Positions 1-6,935 of a stretch of DNA of 8,903 nucleotides are shown here, in pieces. The notes under the pieces are model-generated. The model ran no database searches, was not told the DNA's origin, and worked only from the letters and a program-made list of their open reading frames with translations. Each line of letters opens with the position of its first letter. Positions within the stretch are counted from its first letter, which is position 1. A program made the position numbers and the translations under genes. The stretch is from Chloroflexota bacterium. Its GTDB lineage: Bacteria > Chloroflexota > Dormibacteria > CF-121. Where the stretch lies: positions 1 to 8,903 of the forward strand of contig VBFX01000272.1 of NCBI GenBank assembly GCA_005889395.1, in the 5' to 3' direction.

Positions 1-11
1 TGAGCCAAACG

Positions 12-1517
12 ATGACGAGCGAGCGGGGCCAGAAGACCGACGCCAAGACCTATAAGAACTACATCGGTGGGCAGTGGGTGGAGTCGAAAAGCGGGAAGAC
101 CTTCACCTCGACCAACCCGGCGCACAAGGACCAGGTACTGGGCGTGATGCAGGCGTCCAACGCGGACGACGTCAACGCCGCCCTGGAGGCGGCGCAAAAG
201 GCGTTTCCTGGCTGGCGGCGCACGCCGGCGCCCGCGCGAGGCGAAATCGTCCTCAAGGCCGCCTTGATCATCGAGGCGCGCAAAGAAGAGCTGGCACGGT
301 TGATGACGCAGGAGATGGGCAAAGTCCTCAAAGAGGCGCGCGGTGATGTGCAGGAAGCGATTGACATGGGTAAATACGCCGCCGGCCTCGGGCGTCATCC
401 GCATGGCGAGACGGTGCCCTCGGAGCTTCGCAACAAATGGGCGATGACGGTGCGGGTTCCGCTCGGCGTGGTCGCCTGCATCACGCCCTGGAACTTTCCG
501 ATGGCGATTCCCTCGTGGAAGATCTTTCCGGCGGTGATGGCGGGCAATGCCGTGGTGTTCAAGCCGGCATCGGACACGCCTATCGTGGCGACCACGTTGG
601 TCGAGATTCTCGAGGAGGCGGGGCTGCCCGGCGGGGTCCTCAATCTCGTCACCGGTAGCGGCAAGGACGTGGGCGACGTGCTGGTCAAGGATCCCCGGGT
701 CCAGGGCATCTCGTTTACCGGCTCGACCGATGCCGGCCGGCATATCGCGGAAATCGCGGGCCGCAACCTCAAGCGGCTGGGGCTCGAACTCGGCGGCAAG
801 AACGCGATCGTCGTTCTCGATGACGCCGACCTGCCGTTGGCCGTTGACGGCGCGCTCTGGGCTGCCTTCGGGACATCGGGCCAGCGCTGCACGGCCGCCT
901 CGCGGCTGATCGTCGACCGGAAGATCGCCGGCGACTTCGTCGATCGGCTGCAGGAGCGGGCCGCCAAGATGAAGGTCGGCGACGGGCTGCTGCCGGACGT
1001 CGACATGGGTCCGGTGATCAACGAGGCGGCACTCAAGAAGGTCCACGAGTACACCGAGATCGGTAAGAAGGAACACGCCCGGTTGGTCCACGGCGGGGAC
1101 TTCGCCGGCAGCGAAGGCTGGTTCTACCGGCCGACGATTTTCGCCGACGGACGGAAGGACATGCGCATGGCCCAGGAGGAGATCTTCGGTCCCTCGACGC
1201 TGGTGCTGCCGGTGAACAACCTCGAAGAGGCGCTCGAGGTCGCGAACTCCACCCAGTACGGCCTGTCCATGTCGATCTACACCAACGACCTGCGCAAGGC
1301 CTTTCACGCCATGGACGAGATGCAGTCCGGCATCGTCTACGTCAACGCGCCAACCATCGGCGCCGAGATCCAGCTGCCCTTCGGCGGTGTCAAGAACACC
1401 GGCAACGGCCATCGCGAGGCGGGCACGGTGGCCCTCGACGAATTCACGGAGTGGAAAACGATCTACGTCGATTACAGCGGTCGGCTGCAGCGCGCGCAGA
1501 TCGATACGGGGGAATAG
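12..1517 (+). CDS. NAD(P)-dependent aldehyde dehydrogenase
   Basis: This is a complete 501-residue member of the aldehyde dehydrogenase superfamily, which oxidises aldehydes to carboxylates with NAD(P)+ in the cytoplasm. Visible landmarks are the TPWNFP segment with the oxyanion Asn161, cofactor-binding Lys184 in FKPAS, the FTGST turn near 235-239, the general base Glu259 in LELGGKN, the nucleophile Cys293 in GQRCTAASR, and EEIFGP (389-394). The C-terminus (FTEWKTIYVDYSGRLQRAQID) is a tail I associate with one bacterial ALDH subgroup; the substrate cannot be read from it. The ATG at 12 gives the expected N-terminus, but no clear Shine-Dalgarno is visible. The TGA at 1-3 may end an upstream gene. 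The next gene's usable GTG lies inside this one, so the two are probably co-transcribed. Next to an arginase-family gene and an FAD oxidase, an amino- or guanidino-aldehyde substrate is plausible, by inference only. Confidence 0.95.
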   Translation: MTSERGQKTDAKTYKNYIGGQWVESKSGKTFTSTNPAHKDQVLGVMQASNADDVNAALEAAQKAFPGWRRTPAPARGEIVLKAALIIEARKEELARLMTQEMGKVLKEARGDVQEAIDMGKYAAGLGRHPHGETVPSELRNKWAMTVRVPLGVVACITPWNFPMAIPSWKIFPAVMAGNAVVFKPASDTPIVATTLVEILEEAGLPGGVLNLVTGSGKDVGDVLVKDPRVQGISFTGSTDAGRHIAEIAGRNLKRLGLELGGKNAIVVLDDADLPLAVDGALWAAFGTSGQRCTAASRLIVDRKIAGDFVDRLQERAAKMKVGDGLLPDVDMGPVINEAALKKVHEYTEIGKKEHARLVHGGDFAGSEGWFYRPTIFADGRKDMRMAQEEIFGPSTLVLPVNNLEEALEVANSTQYGLSMSIYTNDLRKAFHAMDEMQSGIVYVNAPTIGAEIQLPFGGVKNTGNGHREAGTVALDEFTEWKTIYVDYSGRLQRAQIDTGE

Positions 1518-2344
1518 TCACCGCGGTCAGCACGCAGGACATCCGGTTCATCGACGTCGGGCAGCGGAGGGTCCGGTACCTCGACCGGGGATCGGGCCAG
1601 CCGCTGCTTCTGTGTCACGGGTTCATCGGCTCGCTCGAGAACTTCCATACCTGGGGTCCCGCGTTCAGCGACCACCGGCGAGTGGTGATCCCCGACCTGC
1701 CCGGCTGCGGCGAGACGGCGGCCGGTGACCCACCCTTCACGGTGGCCTCGCACGCCGAGTTCCTGCATGCCTTCGCCAATGGCCTGGGACTGGAGGAGCA
1801 CGATGTCGGCGGCATCTGCCTGGGTGCGACCGTCGCCCTGGAGTACGCCTCGCGTTTTCCGGAGCGGATCGCGCGGCTGGTGTTGCACACCCCGATCTAT
1901 TCGCCGCGGACGCTGCGGGTGGCGTTCAAGCGACAGGTTGCCGCCTTTACCGCCGGCCCCGTCTTCTGGGTCGTCGACCGTCTGCGGCGGAATCGGGTGG
2001 TATCGGATCTCTACAAGCGGTTCCTGGTTGAAGGCCCGGGGGTCGATCCCTACGATGCCCAGGTGAACTTCGATAACCAGTTGCGTGCCGACGGGCGCGC
2101 CGCCCGCCAGTGGTTGCGCGACGGGATCACCCGGGACTATCGCGACTTCCTCAGAGGCTGGCGCAAGCCCGCGTTGATCGTGGTCGCCGCCGACGATCGG
2201 ACTGTCGACGTCAACGCTATCCGCGGCCTGCGCGACTTGATGCCGCAGGCCGAGATCCGGGTGATCGAATCCGCCGGTCATGGCTGGACCCCGACCCTGA
2301 TCGCCGCACAGGTCGAGGCCATTTCTGCGTTTCTCAAGGCGTGA
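1451..2344 (+). CDS. Alpha/beta hydrolase with Cys nucleophile position
   Basis: This alpha/beta-hydrolase-fold protein has 297 residues from the GTG at 1451. The oxyanion motif CHGFIGS lies at 55-61. The nucleophile elbow GGICLGA (120-126) has Cys123 where most of the family has Ser. An acidic residue in AADDR (248/249) and His277 in SAGHG complete a likely Cys-Asp-His triad. Residues 150-240 look like a helical cap. Substrate is unknown; ester, thioester or lactone hydrolysis are the usual roles. The start is uncertain. The family-like sequence begins around VSTQDIRFIDVG (26-37), and the first ~22 residues overlap the end of the aldehyde dehydrogenase in another frame. A purine-rich stretch at 1508-1514 precedes GTC at 1517, where a GTG would be expected. 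The stop overlaps the next gene's GTG (GTGA, 2341-2344), so translation is probably coupled. Confidence 0.85.
   Translation: MENDLRRLQRSAAARADRYGGIVTAVSTQDIRFIDVGQRRVRYLDRGSGQPLLLCHGFIGSLENFHTWGPAFSDHRRVVIPDLPGCGETAAGDPPFTVASHAEFLHAFANGLGLEEHDVGGICLGATVALEYASRFPERIARLVLHTPIYSPRTLRVAFKRQVAAFTAGPVFWVVDRLRRNRVVSDLYKRFLVEGPGVDPYDAQVNFDNQLRADGRAARQWLRDGITRDYRDFLRGWRKPALIVVAADDRTVDVNAIRGLRDLMPQAEIRVIESAGHGWTPTLIAAQVEAISAFLKA
1508..1519 (+). promoter_or_regulatory. Possible RBS before a missing start codon of the hydrolase
   Basis: GGGGGAA (1508-1514) looks like a Shine-Dalgarno placed just before the TAG stop (1515-1517) of the aldehyde dehydrogenase. The hydrolase frame reads GTC at 1517-1519, one base from a GTG that would form the same kind of stop/start overlap seen elsewhere in this operon. 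Either the true start is GTG at 1451, or ATA at 1514 is used, or the base at 1519 is a mutation or sequencing error. Confidence 0.3.
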
Positions 2345-3169
2345 GCGAGCAGGAGTTCAACACTAGCGGCCTTCAGCCCTGGGGCGGGCTCAAACCACCG
2401 CCGGCGGGGCGCCGGCCCGACGTTCGGATCCTGGGGGTGCCGATGGACCGCGGTTCGGTCTACCGCCCGGGTGCCGCGAAAGCGCCGGCGGCGTTGCGAA
2501 AACTCTCCGCCATCTTTGCGCCGGTCAGCGAACACGCGGAGCTGTTCGACACGGTCACGGTCCAGGACGATGGCGACCTGACGCTCGTCGACGGTGACAT
2601 GGGGGCCAATGTCGACGCCGTTGCCGCAGCAATCGAAAGCACACCGGCGGGCACCCTGCCGATCGTGTTGGGGGGCGACCACACCACGGTCAGTCCCACC
2701 CTGGTGGCGCAGCAACGCCGGCTCAACGGACGGTTGAGCATCCTCTACATTGACGCGCATCCCGACCTGAACGATTCCTCTCGCCACAGTCGCTGGTCGA
2801 ACGGCTGCGCCCTGCGGCGAGGTCTCGAGCTGGGACAGATCGATCCCAGGAAGGTAATGCTGCTCGGGTGCCGGGACTACGACTGGGATGAGGTCGAGTT
2901 CATTCGCAATCGGCAGTGACGCGCTCCATATTTCGCTCGATATCGACTCGCTCGATCCATCGATCGCGCCCGGGACGGGCGTTCCTTCGGCCGGCGGGCT
3001 CACCTCGCGCGAGCTGCTCGATTTCCTGCGTCAGCTACGCGGCGTGCGGCTTGCCGGGCTCGACGTCGACGAGGTCGCGCCGCCGCTCGACGTCGGGCAC
3101 GTCACCAGCCTGGCCGCGCTGAAGTTCATCTTCGAATACATGGGGATGGTGAAGCTCGGAACGACGTGA
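2341..3169 (+). pseudogene. Arginase/agmatinase-family ureohydrolase, frameshifted with missing internal segment
   Basis: Two reading frames together encode a manganese ureohydrolase (arginase, agmatinase or guanidinobutyrase family), which removes urea from a guanidino compound. The first runs from GTG 2341 to the TGA at 2917-2919 (192 residues). It holds metal ligands His114 (GGDH) and Asp138, His140, Asp142 (DAHPD), then GCRDYDWDEVEFIR. The second is open from before 2888 to 3169. It holds the remaining ligands in SLDIDSLDP and the APGTGVPSAGGLTSRE segment, then a normal C-terminus. In relatives about 35 residues separate the FIR-like helix from the S(F/L)DID strand; here only about 6-8 remain. 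A deletion of roughly 85-90 bases plus a frameshift therefore lies near 2900-2920. Both ends keep tight overlaps with their neighbours (GTGA at 2341 and 3166), so the gene was intact in this operon until recently, or the gap is an assembly error. Exact substrate unknown. Confidence 0.85.
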
Positions 3170-4302
3170 GGCCTGACGTCGTCATCGTCGGCGCCGGCGT
3201 GATGGGCTGCAGCCTCGCTTTTTATCTGTCGCGATCTGGCCGGCGGGTGCTTGTGATCGACCGCGGTCGGATCGGCCAGGGCGCGACCGCCGCCTGCGCG
3301 GGTGGGATCCGGGCGCAGTTCTCCACCGAAATCAACATCCGGATCGGGATGGAAGCGAAACGCCTCCTGGCGCGCTTCGTCGAGGAGACCGGGCAGACCG
3401 CGGATTTCCGGCCGGTCGGCTATCTGTTCCTGCTGACCACCGAGGACGAGCGCTCGCGCTTCCGCGACGCGCTCCAGTTGCAGCGCGCCTGTGGCCTCGA
3501 CGATGTTGTCGAGCTCGAACCAGCCGAAGCACGCGCCATGATACCGGGGCTCGAGACGGACGATCTCAACGGAGCGACCTTCTGTCCGAGCGACGGGCTC
3601 GCAGGGCCGAACGAGGTGACCTACGGATTCGCCAATGCGGCCAGGCGGCAGGGCGCCGTGATCGTGGAAGACACTCCGGTCGAGGCGTTCTTGATGTCGG
3701 GAGGCACCGTGAGGGGCGTGCGGACGGCGGCGGGGGAGATCGAATCTCCAGAGACGGTCATCTGTGCGGGGCCGTGGTCAGCCCCGGTGGGCGCGATGCT
3801 CGGGCTGCAGGTGTCGATCGTCCCCTCGCGGCGGCAGGTCTTCGTCAGCGAGCCGTTTGCCGGGATTCGTCGGAGCAGTCCGATGACGATCGACTTTCAC
3901 ACCTCCTTTTATTTCCATCCTGAAGGCGAGGGCGTGCTCTTCGGCATGAGCGACCCGGCAACGCCGCCGGGCGACGACACCCGCGTGGACTGGTCCTTCC
4001 TCGATCGCATCACGGCGGTCGCCCAGCATCGCTGGCCTCCCCTGCTCGAGGCGCGCGTCAAGACCGCCTGGGCCGGGTTGTACGAAAACACGCCGGATTT
4101 CCAGCCCTTGATCGGAAGGATGCGAGCCGGTCTGTGGATTGCGGCCGGCTTTTCCGGCCACGGGTTCATGATGGCGCCGGTGGTGGGGAAGTGGCTGGCG
4201 GCCTGGATCGTCGACGGCGTCACGCCGGTCGACCTCGGCGCGTTTGCCCCGGACCGGTTTGCCGCCGGCGCGCGCGGCGAACCCGAGCGCAACGTGGTGT
4301 AA
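3166..4302 (+). CDS. FAD-dependent amine/amino-acid oxidoreductase (DAO family)
   Basis: This 378-residue flavoprotein belongs to the D-amino-acid oxidase/glycine oxidase/sarcosine oxidase beta superfamily. Such enzymes oxidise a C-N bond to an imine using FAD. The N-terminal Rossmann fold shows VVIVGAGVMG (GxGxxG, 9-14) and an acidic residue (Asp32) ending the second strand, followed by GQGATAACAGGIRAQFS, the usual FAD-contact loop. The C-terminal FAD-binding part shows WAGLYENTPDFQPLIG (302-317) and GFSGHGFMMAPVVG (328-341). No signal peptide or membrane segment is seen. The start is GTG at 3166, overlapping the TGA of the arginase-family gene by four bases. The stop TAA overlaps the next ATG. 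Length and motifs fit a soluble monomeric or heteromeric oxidase or dehydrogenase; the substrate (sarcosine-like, D-amino acid, secondary amine) cannot be assigned. Its neighbours suggest oxidative deamination feeding the aldehyde dehydrogenase. Confidence 0.9.
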   Translation: MRPDVVIVGAGVMGCSLAFYLSRSGRRVLVIDRGRIGQGATAACAGGIRAQFSTEINIRIGMEAKRLLARFVEETGQTADFRPVGYLFLLTTEDERSRFRDALQLQRACGLDDVVELEPAEARAMIPGLETDDLNGATFCPSDGLAGPNEVTYGFANAARRQGAVIVEDTPVEAFLMSGGTVRGVRTAAGEIESPETVICAGPWSAPVGAMLGLQVSIVPSRRQVFVSEPFAGIRRSSPMTIDFHTSFYFHPEGEGVLFGMSDPATPPGDDTRVDWSFLDRITAVAQHRWPPLLEARVKTAWAGLYENTPDFQPLIGRMRAGLWIAAGFSGHGFMMAPVVGKWLAAWIVDGVTPVDLGAFAPDRFAAGARGEPERNVV

Positions 4303-5177
4303 TGAGGCTCGCCTTGCGTCGTGGCGTCCTCCTCCTCGTCATCGCCGGCGCGTTGAGCGCCTGTACGGCGCCGGGCGTGTCCTTGCCCTTCTCTGAGCCG
4401 GCGGCCGCGGTCGTCGACGGCCACACCATTTCGATGAAGACCTACCAGGCGCGCTTGGAAGTAAGCCGGCATCGCGATCCGTTTTCGGGCATTCCCGAGG
4501 CCGTCCCCAGCCCGGCACCCGCGCAACGGCTGCAGACCTTCACCGTCGAGCAATTGGTGCGCGAAGAGATCGTGCGGCAGGAGGCGGAAAAGCGAGGCAT
4601 CAAGGTCGACGACCGCGCCGTGGACGCTCATATCAACTCGCTGAAAGCCCAGTCCGGCGCGACAGCCTTCAACGCGGCGCTGCAGCGCAACGGCTTTACC
4701 AACGACAGCTTCCGTTCATATCAACGCGCGTTGCTGACCGAGGTCGCGCTGCTCCATGCCATGGCGAAGGACCGCGTCGACTCGGCGGCGCGCGAGCTCA
4801 ACACCGGCCAGGCGTTTGCCGCGGTGGCGGCGCGCTGGAGTGACGACAGCGGGACCGGTACCCGCGGCGGCGATGCGGGCTGGCTCCGTCCCGCGGACAT
4901 CCCGGAAGCACCGCTCGCGACCGCCGTGCAGTCACTCCCCACCGGCAATGTGACCGGAATCGTCTCGACCAACCGAGGCTTCACGATTGCGACGGTGCTC
5001 GATCGTCGCAACGACCAGGTGCATCTCGCCACCATCCTGGTGCTGGCTCCTTCAGTGGACCTCTACAGCCCGCAGGGCACGCCGGCCTGGTTCACAAAGT
5101 TCATCGATGATCGCGAGGTGGCGCTGCGCCGCGACGGGCGGATCGAGCTCAAGGTCGGCAGCCGTGCCAGCGGATGA
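4302..5177 (+). CDS. Lipoprotein, SurA/parvulin-like foldase, probably non-catalytic
   Basis: This protein has 291 residues from the ATG at 4302, which overlaps the preceding TAA by one base. The N-terminus is a lipoprotein signal peptide: basic MRLALRR, a hydrophobic stretch, and lipobox LSAC with Cys21, so it is probably anchored outside the cytoplasmic membrane. Residues 33-155 are helical and resemble the SurA/PrsA N-terminal chaperone region. Residues 165-235 match the body of a parvulin (PpiC) domain: the FAAVAARWS helix, GGDAGWL, the ATAVQSLPTGNVTGIV segment and RGFTIATV. Two conserved parvulin histidines appear to be absent: the final-strand GYHII equivalent reads GFTIA, and the usual first strand (xHxxHILV) is missing before the domain. 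A similar strand, VHLATILV (240-247), occurs after it, with Thr in place of the second His. This suggests a holdase/chaperone rather than an active prolyl isomerase. Confidence 0.8.
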   Translation: MRLALRRGVLLLVIAGALSACTAPGVSLPFSEPAAAVVDGHTISMKTYQARLEVSRHRDPFSGIPEAVPSPAPAQRLQTFTVEQLVREEIVRQEAEKRGIKVDDRAVDAHINSLKAQSGATAFNAALQRNGFTNDSFRSYQRALLTEVALLHAMAKDRVDSAARELNTGQAFAAVAARWSDDSGTGTRGGDAGWLRPADIPEAPLATAVQSLPTGNVTGIVSTNRGFTIATVLDRRNDQVHLATILVLAPSVDLYSPQGTPAWFTKFIDDREVALRRDGRIELKVGSRASG

Positions 5178-5754
5178 CGCTGAACGCTGGCGCGTCTTTC
5201 TCGCGATCGAGGTTCCCGATGACATACGCACGGCGCTGACCGGGCCGGTCGGCTCGCTCGAGCCGCTGCACGACGTCGTCCGGATCAATGCCCTCGAACG
5301 AATCCATCTGACGCTCCATTTCCTCGGCCACCATCCGCGCGCTCATGTCGAGCAATTGCCGGGCGTGCTGGCCCCGGTCGTCGGCCGGCATCAGCGCTTT
5401 CGCCTCGCCGTGGAGGGGGTTGGCGCCTTTCCTGATATCCGGCGGCCGCGCGTGTTGTGGGCCGGCATCGCCGGCGCCGATCTGCCACGGTTGATCAGCG
5501 TGCAGGCGGACCTCGGCGACGCCCTGCGAACCGCTGGCGTGGCGACCGAAGACCGCTTTCATCCCCATCTCACGCTCGCCCGCGTCGTGCGGCCGCCGAA
5601 GGCGCCCGAACGCAAGCTGCTGCGTGACTGGTCCACCCGATGGGGATCGACATTCTTCAGGGAGATTCCCGTCGATCACGTCCGGCTGATGCGCAGCCAG
5701 CTTGGGGCCGGTCCGCCACCATACACGACCGTGGCGACGTTCGATCTACAATAG
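5164..5754 (+). CDS. thpR: RNA 2',3'-cyclic phosphodiesterase (2H family)
   Basis: This 196-residue member of the 2H phosphoesterase superfamily (ThpR/LigT) opens 2',3'-cyclic phosphate ends of RNA to 2'-phosphates in the cytoplasm. Both signature motifs are present: HLTLHFLG (His48, Thr50) and HPHLTLAR (His135, Thr137). The N-terminal RVFLAIEVPDD strand and the C-terminal VRLMRSQLGAGPPPYTTVATF segment are typical of the family, and the length is normal. I chose GTG at 5164 because it starts just before the conserved first strand; it overlaps the preceding stop by 14 bases, and AAGG at about 5153 could serve as a weak ribosome site. It is the last protein gene of the overlapping run. A tRNA gene begins 12 bases after its stop. 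Confidence 0.93.
   Translation: MPADDAERWRVFLAIEVPDDIRTALTGPVGSLEPLHDVVRINALERIHLTLHFLGHHPRAHVEQLPGVLAPVVGRHQRFRLAVEGVGAFPDIRRPRVLWAGIAGADLPRLISVQADLGDALRTAGVATEDRFHPHLTLARVVRPPKAPERKLLRDWSTRWGSTFFREIPVDHVRLMRSQLGAGPPPYTTVATFDLQ
5747..5752 (+). promoter_or_regulatory. Candidate -10 element for the tRNA-Arg gene
   Basis: TACAAT differs from the TATAAT consensus at one base and ends 14 bases before the mature tRNA 5' end, which would give a 5' leader of about 7-8 bases. It overlaps the thpR stop codon. No convincing -35 is visible 16-18 bases upstream, so the assignment is tentative. Confidence 0.3.
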
Positions 5755-5766
5755 GGCCTCTCCAAT

Positions 5767-5840
5767 GCGCCCATAGCTCAGCCTGGATAGAGCACCGGGC
5801 TACGGACCCGGGTGCGGGGGTTCAAATCCTCCTGGGCGCA
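5767..5840 (+). tRNA. tRNA-Arg(ACG)
   Basis: The 74-base sequence folds into a full cloverleaf. The acceptor stem pairs 5767-5773 with 5833-5839, with discriminator A at 5840. The D-stem is GCTC/GAGC. The anticodon stem CCGGG/CCCGG (5795-5799, 5807-5811) encloses the loop CTACGGA, with anticodon ACG at 5802-5804. The T-stem GGGGG/CCTCC holds the loop TTCAAAT, with one G-T pair. The variable loop has four bases. A34 would be edited to inosine by TadA to read CGU/CGC/CGA. CCA is not encoded, so the CCA-adding enzyme must supply it. Confidence 0.96.
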
Positions 5841-5868
5841 TTTTTTCTCGCGGCGGGCCAGAGCCGCG
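5841..5868 (+). terminator. T-run and small hairpin after the tRNA
   Basis: Six T residues (5841-5846) directly follow the tRNA discriminator base. A hairpin follows, with a 6-bp stem CGCGGC/GCCGCG (5849-5854, 5863-5868) and an 8-base loop. The T-run behind the GC-rich acceptor/T-arm could stop transcription. The second hairpin has no T-run after it, so it is not a standard intrinsic terminator. Confidence 0.35.
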
Positions 5869-5870
5869 CT

Positions 5871-5876
5871 TATGAT
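5871..5876 (+). promoter_or_regulatory. Candidate -10 element for galT
   Basis: TATGAT is one base from TATAAT and ends 8 bases before the galT ATG, so transcription would start at or next to the start codon and give a leaderless mRNA. No Shine-Dalgarno is visible before 5885, which fits. No clear -35 is seen. Confidence 0.3.
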
Positions 5877-5884
5877 TCGACGCG

Positions 5885-6901
5885 ATGCCGCGCGCCGTGC
5901 GTACCGACATCGTCCAACCGGACGGCCGGCATGTGTACCTCTACGGCGATTTCGAACCCGCGCCGGCCGGCTATCGTGCTCCCGCGATGCCCAACGGTGT
6001 CTACCAGCGGCGCTGGAATCCGCTGCGGCGCGAGTGGGTTCTGGTGGCGGCGTCACGGCAGGCGCGAACGTTCTTGCCGGAGCGCGCCGACTGCCCGCTC
6101 TGCCCGTCGCGACCCGAGCATTCGACCGAGATTCCCGCGGCCCGCTTTCAGGCCGCCGTGTTCGAGAACCGATTCCCCGCGATGGTTCCCTGGCCGCCGG
6201 CGGGCGGCCTCTGCGAGGTTGTCGTCTACACCGACGAGCACGATGGCTCCTTTGCAACCTTGCCGGCCGATCGGCTGGACCGCCTGGCCGAGGTCTGGAC
6301 CGAGCGCTACCGGGAGCTCACCGCTCGCCGTGGCATCAAGTACGTATTCATCTTCGAGAACCGTGGTGAGCAGGTGGGCGTGACCCTGCATCACCCCCAC
6401 GGACAGATCTATGCCTATCCCTTCGTCCCGCCGGTGCCGGCGACCGAGTTGGGCCGCCACGCCGGTGGATGCCTTCAATGCGAGTTGGTCCGGGACGAGC
6501 TCACCGCACGCCGTCGTGTGCTGATCAACGAGGCCGGAATCGTCGCCTACGTCCCGGAGTCCGCGCGATGGCCATACGAGGTCCATGTGGCGATGCGCGC
6601 GCACCGGCCAGCCCTGCCGGACGTGCTTCCTGCCGGGCGTCGGGCGTTGCTGGCGGCGATGCAGCGGGTCACGCGCGCTTACGACCGCCTCTTCGACGTA
6701 CCGATGCCCTACATGATGTCGATGCACCAGTCACCGGCGCAGGCGTCCCCGCAGGCACACCTGCACGTCGAGTTCTATCCGATCCTCCGCGACCGGGGGA
6801 AGCTCAAGTACCTGGCGGGGTCCGAAACGGGGGCCGGGGTCTTCATCAACGACACGCTGGCCGAGGAATCGGCGGATCGGTTACGCAGCTTGCTCGAGTA
6901 G
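5885..6901 (+). CDS. galT: Galactose-1-phosphate uridylyltransferase
   Basis: GalT swaps UMP between UDP-glucose and galactose-1-phosphate in the Leloir pathway. The protein has 338 residues, normal for the family. Visible motifs are NPLRREWVLVAASR (45-58), the zinc pair CPLC (Cys70, Cys73), FENRFPAM (93-100), VYTDEHDGSF with a likely zinc-ligand His119, and the active-site HHPHGQ. In that motif His172 is the probable uridylylated nucleophile and His170 a metal ligand. The C-terminal half has MHQSP (280-284), AHLHVEFYP (291-299) and KYLAGSETGAGVFIN. The start ATG at 5885 gives a family-like N-terminus. No galK or galE is in the window, so a role in nucleotide-sugar interconversion is as likely as galactose catabolism. 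A mobile element is inserted shortly after its stop and does not disrupt it. Confidence 0.95.
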   Translation: MPRAVRTDIVQPDGRHVYLYGDFEPAPAGYRAPAMPNGVYQRRWNPLRREWVLVAASRQARTFLPERADCPLCPSRPEHSTEIPAARFQAAVFENRFPAMVPWPPAGGLCEVVVYTDEHDGSFATLPADRLDRLAEVWTERYRELTARRGIKYVFIFENRGEQVGVTLHHPHGQIYAYPFVPPVPATELGRHAGGCLQCELVRDELTARRRVLINEAGIVAYVPESARWPYEVHVAMRAHRPALPDVLPAGRRALLAAMQRVTRAYDRLFDVPMPYMMSMHQSPAQASPQAHLHVEFYPILRDRGKLKYLAGSETGAGVFINDTLAEESADRLRSLLE

Positions 6902-6904
6902 CGG

Positions 6905-6912
6905 CTTGGTAG
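6905..6912 (+). repeat. 8-bp direct repeat (target duplication), left copy
   Basis: CTTGGTAG abuts the left inverted repeat exactly and recurs at 8080-8087 abutting the right one. This is the pattern of an 8-bp target-site duplication. It lies four bases after the galT stop. Confidence 0.8.
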
Positions 6913-6935
6913 GGCAATAACCTACTTGGCGCCCC
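6913..6935 (+). repeat. Terminal inverted repeat, left
   Basis: The 23 bases starting GGCAATAACC match the reverse complement of 8057-8079 at 19 positions. Mismatches are at positions 4, 6, 10 and 19, and the core TACTTGGC plus the final CCCC are identical. Similarity stops inward of 6935. Confidence 0.8.

Noticed and set aside
1..3. TGA as the stop of an upstream gene
   Set aside because: It is plausible given the tight packing, but no upstream sequence is available to establish the frame.
395..1054. Long minus-strand reading frame opposite the aldehyde dehydrogenase
   Set aside because: It is antisense to a gene with full family motifs, has Ser/Arg/Pro-rich low-quality composition and no recognisable domain; it is a GC-rich shadow frame.
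1472..3003. Minus-strand reading frames opposite the hydrolase and arginase-family genes
   Set aside because: They are shadow frames with no motifs, opposite well-supported plus-strand genes.
2888..3169. The arginase C-terminal part as an independent small gene
   Set aside because: It lacks half the metal ligands and has no homologous start of its own; it is best read as the second half of a broken gene.
5767..5840. tRNA as an integration site for the mobile element
   Set aside because: There is no tRNA-derived repeat near the element ends; the element lies over 1 kb away with its own 8-bp duplication.
5812..6369. Plus-strand frame overlapping the tRNA and galT
   Set aside because: It is Arg/Pro/Ala-rich with no motifs, and galT in another frame explains the region.
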